In this document: positions 1-10,318 of the stretch, piece after piece
Numbering within the stretch: the stretch's first letter is position 1
Layout: each line of letters begins with the position of its first letter
Assembly: GCA_023014365.1 (NCBI GenBank)
Contig: JAEBUN010000010.1
Coordinates: 496,001-560,000 of the forward strand
From: Lepiota brunneoincarnata
Lineage: Eukaryota > Basidiomycota > Agaricomycetes > Agaricales > Agaricaceae
DNA length: 64,000 nucleotides
Direction of reading: 5' to 3'
Notes under the pieces: model-generated
What the model saw: the letters and a program-made list of their open reading frames with translations, nothing else
The model's database searches: none
What the model was told of the DNA's origin: nothing
Program-made: the position numbers and the translations under genes

Positions 1-699
1 CCTCTGATCCCTTGGCCATCATAGAATCCCAGAACTTGGCTTTGAGTTCCTCCTCCCTCGTTATACCCAGTTCGGGTTTGACCCTTGGCCACATTGTGGA
101 TACGAGCGTGACTTTGTGCATCGCAGAGTCACCACATAATTTTTCGAACATACGAAGGTTGTTGTAGGGAGAACCAGCCATGCGATTGTCGGTAATGCGG
201 TGAAGATAGATGAGCCCAGTAAGCTTCATTTCCTTCTCGTACCTGCCAGAGGGTTAGCGATTCCAGTGGTTATCGAGCCATTGTTGGGGTGCCTCACGTC
301 CTCTTAAGCCAGTTGCCAATCATTTGCAATACCTGCATGTCAGACATGGATGAATCGCCGAACCCGGGAGTGTCAACGAGGACGAGTCGGTTGCCATAGG
401 GAGGGTGCGTGACACGAGTGGCCTGAACCTGGCTGGTTACGGACTTCAACGTGCTGCCGGCGCGACGGCTCTCTTGACCTGCGAGGAGGTCGATGAACTA
501 AGAGTGCATTTGTGAATTTGGCCACCCGACATGATGATTTAACTCACAGTACTCTTCCCAGAACCTGTGGGACCCATGAACCTACAAACGCAGAACGTAA
601 GTCTATGATCAACAGGGGAACCAGTTTGGCTGATCCGTACACGATAATGATATCATCCCCTCTGACCCCTTTGATCGCATTAATGATCTCTGCTGACAT
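1..699 (-). CDS. P-loop G-domain protein (AIG1-like GTPase family), 5' part; runs off left edge
   Basis: Start codon is at 697-699. The first exon encodes about 20 residues (MSAEIINAIKGVRGDDIIIV), then a short intron, then the Walker A loop FMGPTGSGKST near 545-580. The next exon (about 490 down to 310) reads FIDLLAGQESRRAGSTLKSV and later DTPGFGDSSMSDMQVLQM, the G3/switch II region. The last visible exon (about 245 to 1) contains LIYLHRITDNRMAG and FWDSMMAKGSE. This order is that of the fungal AIG1/dynamin-like G-domain proteins, which bind and hydrolyse GTP; their cellular job in basidiomycetes is not known. The C-terminus lies outside the window. No frameshift is visible in what is present. 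A decayed copy in the opposite orientation lies just upstream (about 1130-1850). Confidence 0.72.
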
Positions 700-1129
700 T
701 GTTGGTCAAATAGAAGGGGGGACTGAGGACACAAGAGCGATGGAGGATGCAAGTAACGCCGGTTATATAGAAACAATCTCACGAGGTATATCGATTGGTT
801 GCACCATTACAATGCGTCTACCACGGGGACCGTGTTGTCCAAAATTAATGATCAAATGGACATGCATAACCCATGCTTGAGCGCTTGAGCTTAAAGTTAC
901 GTATACTCGGTGATGATATGGACAATGCTAAGTGAAGATTGAGACCAACACCAATCAGGACGACACCCGGCGACGGAATGATAGCAGTCAAGAAAGACAA
1001 GTACACGAATGAGTCGATGATTCCAACTCAAGAAAACACCATCAACTACCGGGTCGATTTTTGAGTTGGTGCAGCAATGGAAGTCGATCTGCGGTCTTCC
1101 CACGGTGTGGGACTCTTGACCGGCCACGC

Positions 1130-1850
1130 CCTATTCATAAATATACTCCTACGGGCCAGGAGGACTGCTGTGCCGGCAACGCATTGAAATCTGTAACCAG
1201 TAATGTTCAGGCCACTTACCTCGGGCATCCTGCTTACGGCGAATGAGCTGTCCCCGCTGACACTCCCAGATTCGACAATACAACCCCGCCTGACATGCAG
1301 ATATTGCAAATGATTGGCAACTGCCTTGAGAAACCTCGACAATGGCCTGATAATCACTAGAAGCGCTGACCCTTCTGGTAGGTACAAGAAGGGCGTCCTC
1401 CCCAGCCAACCTCGCTGCGCTTTGGCACTCATGTGCCAGGAAGACTGTTTGTACAACAAACAACTTGTATAATAGTTATCTTCATCAGCGGCACGTCGGC
1501 AGCATGAGTCGCAGGGGCGCACTAGCCTGGTGGTGATGCCAGATACTCGGCTGACTCACAGTTCACACTCGCTTCATACTTGTCTAACAACGATCGATCG
1601 ATTAAATATTTTTGAGGCGCATATCCTATTGACACCTAAGGGTCGATGGGCGGTTTCTTCGCCACCACCGAAGGACTACTTACACTGCGTACCACACCCC
1701 CTTGTGGGGACAAGTATTCAGCGACTGCGAACTGTTCCTGGAAGGCGCTGGCATCTGGGAGTCGCTCAATGGCCGTTTGCGGCAGCTGCAACCTTACATG
1801 TTCCTTCATTCCAGGTAACGAGGCCGCCCAGGTCCGGAAACCGAGGAACC
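1130..1850 (+). pseudogene. Decayed copy of the neighbouring G-domain gene, inverted
   Basis: Between 1150 and 1345 the + strand matches the minus-strand G-domain gene base by base in long stretches. It reads GQEDCCAGNALKSVTSNVQA where the intact gene has GQESRRAGSTLKSVTSQVQA, and the intact QVLQMIGNW block is still recognisable at about 1295-1325. The reading frame is closed at 1244-1246, where an arginine codon of the intact copy (CGA) has become TGA. Around 1735-1770 a weaker match, SWKALASGSR, recalls FWDSMMAKGSE of the intact copy, so the remnant may run to about 1850. Frame breaks separate these pieces. The relation in the 5' block is direct sequence observation; the 3' limit is a guess. 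Confidence 0.6.
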
Positions 1851-2315
1851 ATGCTTTGTTACCGACTACTAAATACGGAATACAAGGGCAGAGTCACGAG
1901 TGTGCGACTCGTCTTAGTAAAACTACCAGTTCACAGCGAATTTTGTGTGGAGGGATCAGTTTCCCGCGCAACCGCACAGCCAATTGCGATGATGAAGCGT
2001 TCGATCTGCAGGGGGGTGACTAAACACTATTGATGGCTTACCGACGCATCAATCGTCGGCCACGCGACCAGGGCTAAAAAAAAAGAACAAGGACAAAGCT
2101 CGCTAATAATCATTCGTAGCATTGTAGCATCCTCCAGTCGAAGGAATGTCCTCTCTGACGAAACTCGCCATGCCAACAAGCAGAAAGCAGAAAGGTACAA
2201 AAGGCCACTCATATCCTATCTCATAGTTCAGCATCCAGTTCTTCCAATATCGTCGCTTGCGACATATAATCCTTCGTTCGACTCTCCACCTTTTAGCCAC
2301 CACCCTTTATCTACA
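1851..2315. other. Intergenic, upstream of lactonase gene
   Basis: No coding signal that I can support. Short open frames here lack family resemblance. The region would hold the promoter of the downstream secreted protein gene; I see no clear TATA element. Confidence 0.4.
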
Positions 2316-4003
2316 ATGCAGCTCGGCCTGGCGTCCGTTATCTTGTCCGTCTTGTTGGCACAAACCTCTGCGGGTCCGGTATCCTCAGGACGCAGCAAGA
2401 CCATGGGCCCTGCCAGGGGTAAATCCGTCGGTGCAACATATTGTGAGGTTACCCCTCCTTGCTTTGGCTGGTACATATTGCTTAGCTCGCAAAACAAAAC
2501 CTAGTCATCACAAACGAGCCGAAAGGAAATTTTGTCGTGGCTTCGGACATCGGGGCTGACGGCAAACTGGTGAGTGGGGTTAAATGTTAATTCAATTGCT
2601 GTCCGATCTTAATTTATCTATACTCTGTAGAGTCCGAGAAGAGCTATTGGCACAGGAGGCCTCGGTGCTCACGGTCAATCCGACCCCATCGGTCCTGACC
2701 CATTGTTCAGTCAAGGGGCCGTCAAAGTTTCCAATGCGGCAAACGTCCTCGTGGCCGTAAATGTCAGTTGTTGAATATTTTCATTTGTCCAATTCATTTC
2801 TTAGTGAAAATTCCTCGTTAGCCTGGATCCAACACGCTATCCGCGTTTCGGATTGACCCGGCAGATCCCACGAATCTCAGGCTGATGGGGAAGCCTGCCC
2901 CCACTGGCGGCGAATTTCCTGTGTCTGTGACATTGGGGAAAGATGGGAAGACTGCCTGTGTCTTGAACGGCGGCGCAGTGAATGGTGTCAAGTACGGAAA
3001 TTGCGCTCGTTTGGGACATGAGCCAACGGACTAATTGCGGTGATTCCTTAGTTGCTTCACAATCGACCAACGGAAAGGATTGGTACCAATTCGAAACTCA
3101 AACCGTTCGTTGGGCTTGAATCAAACATCGCCCGCTACGGGTCCCGCTGGCAGTGCCAGTCAATTAGTCTTCACTGAGGACGGCCAGCGGCTCGTCGCTT
3201 CGGTCAAGGGTGTACCTCCAGACCCTGGTTTCTTCGCGGTCTGGGACGTCCAGAAGGGCGGGTCGCTCTCTCAGAATTTCCAGCAAGTTGCGCCAGGCCC
3301 AGGGTGGCTTGCTGCCTTTCTCCATGACTGTGATCCCAGGAGAGAACGCCATTCTGGCAACTGATGCCGGACTTGGTTTCGATGTTTTCGACTTGGCCGC
3401 GGTCGGGGGAGAACAGGGACAGAACGCCACCGCGGGCGACCGGTCCTCTGCCAACTGAGATTCAAGGTCAAGGAGCGACCTGTTGGTCTGCATTCAGCGC
3501 GAAGACCGGCAACTTCTACCTTAGTGACATCACCAAATCCACCATAACCGAGGTCAACATAGGCGACAACAACTTGGCCCCAAAGATCGTCAAGGTAAGT
3601 AGGCTCATCCAGAACCTATCTGTTTTGAGAGGCCCATCTCGTCTTGTTTCACAGCAACACGCCCAACCTCAACAGTCCGCAACAATTGATCTTGACGTTG
3701 CATCAGTGGGCAAAAAGGAGTAAGCATTGCCAACCCATTTCACCTGTGCAGAGGCTCATATGCGATGACTAGCTTCTTGTACGTTCTCTCAGCGAATGCG
3801 ACGGCAGTTGATGTGCTGTCATTGGATGGCCCGGGTAAAGTCACACAAGTCCAGAGGCTTGATATCTCCGCACCTGCGCGTGCCGCCGGTTTGACGATCA
3901 GTGAGCAATGCCCCTGTTTAAATTTCGGCTATCAACTTCCTCTAACCTACCACCTCCAGATAGGAACAATCTTCAGGGAATGACAGTCTTCCTCAGGAAG
4001 TAG
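2316..4003 (+). CDS. Secreted lactonase-type seven-bladed beta-propeller (3-carboxymuconate cyclase-like), with two +1 frameshifts
   Basis: The start at 2316 opens a signal peptide (MQLGLASVILSVLLAQTSAG). Eight exons join by GT-AG introns at 2443-2504, 2570-2630, 2763-2821, 2992-3051, 3595-3654, 3720-3751 and 3901-3959, giving GATYFITNEPKGNFVVASDI, GSNTLSAFRIDPADP, LLPFSMTVIPGENAILATDA, GQGATCWSAFSAKTGNFYL and a terminal LQGMTVFLRK. This is the fungal secreted 6-phosphogluconolactonase/carboxymuconate-cyclase propeller family; the substrate of such fungal members is usually unknown. Exon 5 (3052-3594) breaks twice: the frame moves by +1 near 3300 and again near 3449. Removing one base at each place restores a continuous family-like protein, so these are either assembly insertions or a recent loss of function. 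Convergent with the RhoGEF gene. Confidence 0.75.
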
Positions 4004-4320
4004 ACTCGTCGCCAACTCTTTGCTATGTACATCGGCGCTGTTGATCAGTTGTTCGTACCCGATCAACTTAGTCGTAGATCTTGCCTCAATGTTCCACCAT
4101 CATGCTTTTGATATATACCTGATTTATATCCGCACCGTGCCTTAGTAGGATAGATGAGCGCTCCGGCATATTATATTCACCTCGAAAGCCTCCAAACCAA
4201 AAGTTCTATATCAACATTGACCGACACTGCCTTACATTGACTCGTATTGTCCCGAATGCTAAATTGGGGAGCTATCTCCTTGCACTGGGAAAATTGCACC
4301 AGGGAAATGGTCCAGACTAA
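4004..4320. other. Intergenic between convergent genes
   Basis: A 317-base gap between the stop of the lactonase gene and the stop of the RhoGEF gene. It is AT-rich in part (tatata stretches near 4115) and would carry both 3' ends. No gene seen. Confidence 0.5.
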
Positions 4321-7300
4321 TTACATATCCCATTCCTCCCATAGGTCCGAGGTGGTAGAAGCAGAAGCTAGTCCCTGTGGGACATACTCGGTAGTTTCCA
4401 CGAGCTGCATGAGTCGGTCTGAAAAAGTTCCGACTCTGTCGCTCTTGTCCCCTCTCATAGCAACCAAGATACGATCTTCGTCACTTGACGAAGAGCCACT
4501 GTACATCAAACGCATGTCTGCACCCTCAATGACCTGTACAATCCTTCCCGTAGTGATGTCCCTAATCTCGATGAACTGAGGAGACACCAGTAAAATGTGG
4601 TTTCCACGATGGGCAAACCCACTGACTGGGCTTTCCCATCTGATGTACCCGCAGGAGTGACTTGGAACACCCTGTTTTGTGATATAGCACCCGATCACTG
4701 AAGAGAGTTGTCGAGTCAAACGCATGTAGCTTTGAATTGATTCATGGGCTAGTACCTACCGTCGTATACAATCAGGAGCTCGTTCGCATCGATGCGGACA
4801 AGGCCGAGTGGCTTGGCGCCGTCAACGCGCGTCTTGAGGTTTGACATCGGCGAACACTTCGTAGCATCATGAAGGTCGGGGATTAACGTCATTCCAGGCC
4901 GAATGAGACTTTTAAGCGCCATAGAAAGATCATGTCGGGTCGGGGATTACTTTGAAAAAAAATATAGGCTTACTCAGTCGGGTCGGCAATCACAATCCCG
5001 TCTTTGGTACATATCCCAATATTCTTTGTTAAAGTTGTGACGTCGTACGCGTCCCTCGGGATAAAGCCAGCCTTGCGAGGGGGTTGAGATTGTAACAACA
5101 GGAAGGGATCTCGTTCCATACCTCCCCAAAGGGTCTAAATGAGAGAACAGTAGTACCAACGTTCTTGCGTGGATTTTGCTCCTTCTCAGTTTGGGAAACG
5201 GCTTCCATGACTTGCAGCGTGAGCGTAGAGCTAAGGCGCCGTTTACTTGCATAAATCACTAGTTCCTCCCATGTCAATGAAATCGGGAAAATGAGGTATT
5301 GGATGCCCACAAATGGCCCTTCTCCTGATCTGGATGCATTTGCAAAAGACGATATTCGAATCGTTACCCCCTATATTTTCCTTTGATGCATCCAAGGCCC
5401 GTGGTACTGCCTGGTCAAGTGCCACTTGCGCCAACAGCTCCAGTGAGTATGAGACCAGGGCTGACTCCGTGTGAATGATGAATCTATTAAATATTCTGTT
5501 CTCCAGCGTCTGCAGCGCGGCGATGTATCTGGGGTTTGAATAAGGCAGGGCTTTCTTTAGATCTATAGAATGTGAAAATTTCAGCCGGAATTAGAACAAA
5601 AGTAGATGAAACGGGAGTCTACAAACTTGCATCACCAGCGACGGAAACAAAAATACCTTCAAAGCACCCAATGGCCAAAAAATTGCGGCCAGCAACGGCT
5701 TTGCAGCGCTTAAGATCAAAGAAATGTACCCTGATGGGAAAGACTCACAGAAAGGCACAGCGGATGTAATCCTACTTATGGGTACCGGCGTCAAAGATGG
5801 GTTGGTACTCTGACTCGGGACTCGGAAATATTGATCAGATAGCTTTTGTGGTTCAAACCACTAAGCCAAGGTAAGCATAAGTAGATGCTTCTTGAGACAT
5901 TTGGGCGGACCTTGCTTGAATCTTCTCTCACACGATGCACGGCAATGGCATCAATGAGGACAGATTTCCACTTCTGGCGCTGCGCTTCCGTTGAAACGCA
6001 CAAGGTATAGCGTCTAGTTGAAGGGCTTGAAGCGTGATAAATAGTGAATGGGAAGACCGACACCGTTTGGGAACGGATGGAATCGAGTAGACTCCTGTCT
6101 TCTGCCCTCTCCTTTCGTGTTTCAGGGGGATCCATGAAGCTACCGAGTCGCAGGAAGGATAGGTGTATTGGCTTTCCGAGTAGTCATCAACCTTTTGTAA
6201 CAAAATGCTTGCAGCAGGAGTAACTCACGCGGGAGATGAGGTATCGCCTAACAACTGAAGCATTTTGTCGCTTCTCCTCCTTCGTCAGCAAAACTAGTAC
6301 GTGACGTGTGTTTCTCAGCGCTGAGAGAAGTATAAGGTGACAGGGAGTACTGACGACAGTTATCCAGAAGTGACACAACAAGATCACTCCACCCATAGAA
6401 CCCGCTATCCAACTTTACTCTTCTGGCAACCGGACTCGAGTAGATTAATGTGCGACTCTCATCGCGGAGGTCCATGTCCTGAGAGTGAGAAGGGGCGCTA
6501 GATCTCAACTCAAGGACGATCATTTCTGGCAGCTTACGATAATTTCGCCCTCTTGATAGACCAGAGTCTCGCACAACTCCTGGACCCTGACTTTGCCTTC
6601 AGCCGCCTCAATACCGGGTTGAGCGCTCTTGATGCATTCGCTGAGAATGCCTAGAATTAACGGTAACGTCTCCAGGTCCGGATGTTCATACTCCTTCTCA
6701 GTCACTTTGAGGGTCTGATCCAGCAAAAGATTTAGTCGAGGTAACCGGGTCACGGGACGAGAGAGGAAGGTGATAAGATCACGTTTACGGACTGAAGGAT
6801 CGCTAGAGGCTGATTGTATGAGGTCCTGGTATGCGGGATTCCGCTTGAGCTCCTTTCTGTGATGGGATTCGGCAAGGGGATAGTGTTTGATATAAATTTC
6901 ATAAGCGGATCGAAACTCCGTCTTGATAGTCGCTTTGCATCTACTTGTCAAACAATCATTCACTTACAAGGGTAAGGTACGTACTGTCTAGGATAATATC
7001 GGCGACGCTTTGTAACAATGGGTGTTGCTCACGTTGACGGGCGAACAAAGCCTTCAGCAAACGCCGGTGAAAACCCAGAATCTCCTCGAGGTTCCCGAAC
7101 ACTTCCTTGATGAAGTCAGAGAGAGTCGATTCGTGCATGATGGGGGGTCGTGCATTGCGGAGACCATCAATAAAGAGCTGTACATAATTAGTTCCTGTCA
7201 TATACGGTCCGTTGCGGTCGCGTCAGCTCACCCGCTGGACAATCTCCAGGTCGGCAACGTAGTCACGTTCTCCTTTGATGATCTCGAATAGCACGGATTG

Positions 7301-8058
7301 TCTGTTGACTTCCTTCTTTCCTAAGACTTCTCGCGCTTCTTTGGAAACAAGTCGATGCCACTCTTGGTCTCCTTCCTTCAGCTCACCGCTTTGGAAACGT
7401 CTCAAGGCATCATCCTGATCGAAACTGAAAAGAAAAATATAGGCCACAGGATATTAGGTCCACTGCGATCAGGGGAAAGAGATAGCTAACTTTGTGTCTG
7501 AAAGCCCTACTCCCGTACCTTTGTCTTGGAACTAAGGCAAGTTGTCAGTATCAAGAAGGGCAAGATCGAAGAGGCAGGATCGCGAGATCTGAGACGACGG
7601 ACCTCGGGAAAAGGTTCGTATCCATCCGCTACTGCAGGATTAGACGATGAAGCGGCGACAGCGGAAAATTCAGCGTCTCCGTGATAAGGGGAAACCGCGA
7701 CCTGAGTTCGCGGCCTGAAATCACTCCTGCTATGTCGATGATGAAGAGCCTGTTGGGGTGCCTGTAAACTGGAGGGCGATGGATGGAAGAACTGGGGTTC
7801 GGGAAAAGCTATGGGCGCGCTCAAATTGTTCCTTGTAGCGTCATTCAAGGTTTCAGGAGAATGATACCTAGATTCGTACATGGACCGAACCCGAGGTCGT
7901 AATCCATATTGGAAGTTGTCCCATGGGTTGGCGAGAGACTCGCTGGGTGAGATTGGTGGTACATCGGCAATATATCCCGGAAAGCTGGGCCCTGAGGGAG
8001 TCCGGTCTGTGGGAGGGCGAGCTACGGAGAAGTTTGGGCGCGGGCGTTGTTGAGTCAT
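4321..8058 (-). CDS. Rho guanine nucleotide exchange factor, DH-PH-CNH (Rom1/Rom2-like)
   Basis: Start at 8056-8058. About 175 disordered N-terminal residues rich in S, P and R precede the DH domain, which begins with RQSVLFEIIKGERDYVADL (about 7230-7310) and continues through SDFIKEVFGNLEEILGFHRR and the hallmark LITFLSRPVTRLPRLNLLL (about 6720-6780). The PH domain follows (VSVFPFTIYHASS, RYTLCVSTEAQRQKWKSVL, about 5930-6060). The C-terminal CNH domain shows FLAIGCFEGIFVSVAGD, KNIGICTKDGIVIADP (about 4980-5040) and DITTGRIVQVIEG near the end. Proteins of this build activate Rho1 at the plasma membrane and feed the cell-wall integrity pathway (family knowledge). Many short introns split the gene. 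Near 5720-5770 the CNH frame does not join cleanly and may hide an indel or an unrecognised intron. Confidence 0.85.
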
Positions 8059-10318
8059 GGATGAGCGGGAAGGAGTGCATGATGGGCCCTGAGAAACAGG
8101 AAAACGTCATCATTGTCTATTTTGGCCGGACACCCGGCCCTGCCATTTGCCACCTCAATCCTCTCCACAACGATCTCCGGCTGGTTTATTCACAATGCAT
8201 TTCGGGGCGCCGGACTCAACTTCGATAGGCGCCCCGATGTTGTTCAGATGTGTCAATGTTCTGCAGTTGGGCATCCGGTTCCGCTTATCACGAATAATGA
8301 GCTCGGTCGGTAATTGGCACCTGTCACCCTGAGTCCATGCACAATGTATGCAGCCGAGTCGATACCTCTGCATCAGTGACTTAATCACATCATCGCGATT
8401 CGGTGTCCCTCAAACGTACAACTGCGAACGCGAAATGAGGGATAGACCGATAAAAAGCCCACCACGCATCTCACAATCCTTCATACTCACTCCCTTTCAA
8501 CGCTCAACCGCCACAAATTCCTCGTGTATCCAAAGACATGTGCCGCTACAGACAGTACGAACTAATTTCATCTACTCGCTTGTCTGGTTACCATCCTCTC
8601 TGCCAGAGTTTGCAACATCTACCAGGAATGCAATCATGCGGTGGCCCTCGTGCGTGGAACGCTTGCCCTGTCGTTATCCTATGCTGACCCTCTCTGACCT
8701 TCCAGCCTGATGAGCTTGTCAGTGTCCTGTATCCTCTAACAAGCCCATATCCTGACACTTGAGGAAACCATCAGATCGTCTGCTACGCCACTACCTGCCG
8801 GTTTAGCCCAAACCACCCAGAAACCTGTCGGCTCCCTAGGTGTCGCGAGACCTGTTGGCAAAAGTACGTATCACCTGTGAATGATTCTTCCGGATACTAT
8901 CAACAACTGATGCCCTTCACTTCCGACAGTCGATTGTTTCCGGAGCAATACAGTGGGTTTTTAGTTCTTACTAATTCTTTTCCAGGGGACTCAGTTGATA
9001 TTTCCAGCCGTTCATAAGAGCGGAAAGTGCCCTGCCTGTTGTTCCCCCTAACCATCCGTTTGGTACCGGGATTGTATTTATCACTGCTATTTCCCTCACA
9101 GCTTTTTAAGCCCGCTGTCCCCGTATATATATCCCCAGCTCATGTTTCTTAAGGCTCATTTGTTCTGTTATTGTCGCTGTTTTTATTTATTCGTCCGTAG
9201 ATTGTATATTGACTGTACATTCAATCATTCCGACCGATAGACCCATGGTTTATATCTATCTTTTTTTGATACCATTATACTCCATTCCTTCCTCGTGAAC
9301 CGTTCACCACGACTATGTTGAGTGCAAGCGTGCGGACTGGGTAATGAGAGTAGCCGGCATGAAGACCGTGGTTTCAACCGGAACCCCCATCGGTGATCAT
9401 TACCAATGACAATAACCCATGTTTGACAGGGAGACGCTCCACACGCCCGTCCAGATGCAGAGATCGCGCGGAAAATCACGTCAAGTAGTCCACCAGATGA
9501 TGTATAGTTGTTGAAGGGTTAACAAGCACATTATTCCGGGGGACGCGAGTTTAACAGTTCATTATCTACGTTCGAGTCAGGGAGTATGTCCATCGGTCAT
9601 AAGGTCCGCCGGCCTAGATGAGTCAACACCTGTGCGTAATTGTATTTCAGGTTTCCGAAGTAGCAATCTTCCCTTTTCCTTGCCATATCAAGCACAAGTG
9701 CTGTGATGGCTGTGAACCGGAGGTTGAGCCACACGACTGATCCGTGAATGTGTCCCAGGGAGTCGCCACGGCGCGCGCTCATCAAGTGATTTATTCGACC
9801 CGTTTCAGCACGGTGGTAGGCCAGTAGGAAGTAGTGCAAATTTTCACTGCATTCTTGTTTGGTTTTTTTGTGGCTCGGCCGTAGCCAATCAAAATGAATC
9901 TGTGTCGCAGGCAAATTGCTAGTAGTCTGCGGAGTAATATCGTGTCGGTTGCTATACAAGTACAATGGCTCGGGAACGCTCCAAGCATCCATCAAACACT
10001 GGCAGTGTCCGAAAACACCAGCTCTCTTTGATGATGTTGATTTATCCGTCTCAGTGCGCCCAGAAGCTGTTGACCTTACCCCGCATCAAGAGGTTTCCTA
10101 ATCTGGAATTTAACCGTAGAGCTTGTGCTAAAATAGGTTTTTAATATCCGGATGGACAAGACAGGCTGTTAAATCAATACGTGACAGGTTTCAATCATCC
10201 GACCGTAGGATCCACATTTGGGCATATATATCAAAAATTGTTGGTTAGACTGTTGGTTGAAGGTATATACCTACGAGCAGTCCGGCCCAAAAATCTATAT
10301 GCGATACAAGCGTTTCCT
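8059..10318. other. 2.26 kb with no supported gene
   Basis: Several short open frames exist (for example minus 9597-9995, 132 codons) but none resembles a known family or joins to neighbours by plausible introns. The part next to 8058 would include the RhoGEF promoter. I see no transposon ends or long repeats. Confidence 0.4.

Noticed and set aside
1046..1522. 158-codon open frame on the minus strand
   Set aside because: It is antisense to the decayed + strand G-domain copy.
9597..9995. 132-codon open frame on the minus strand downstream of the exchanger
   Set aside because: No recognisable motif and no join to the exchanger exons; chance length for this composition.
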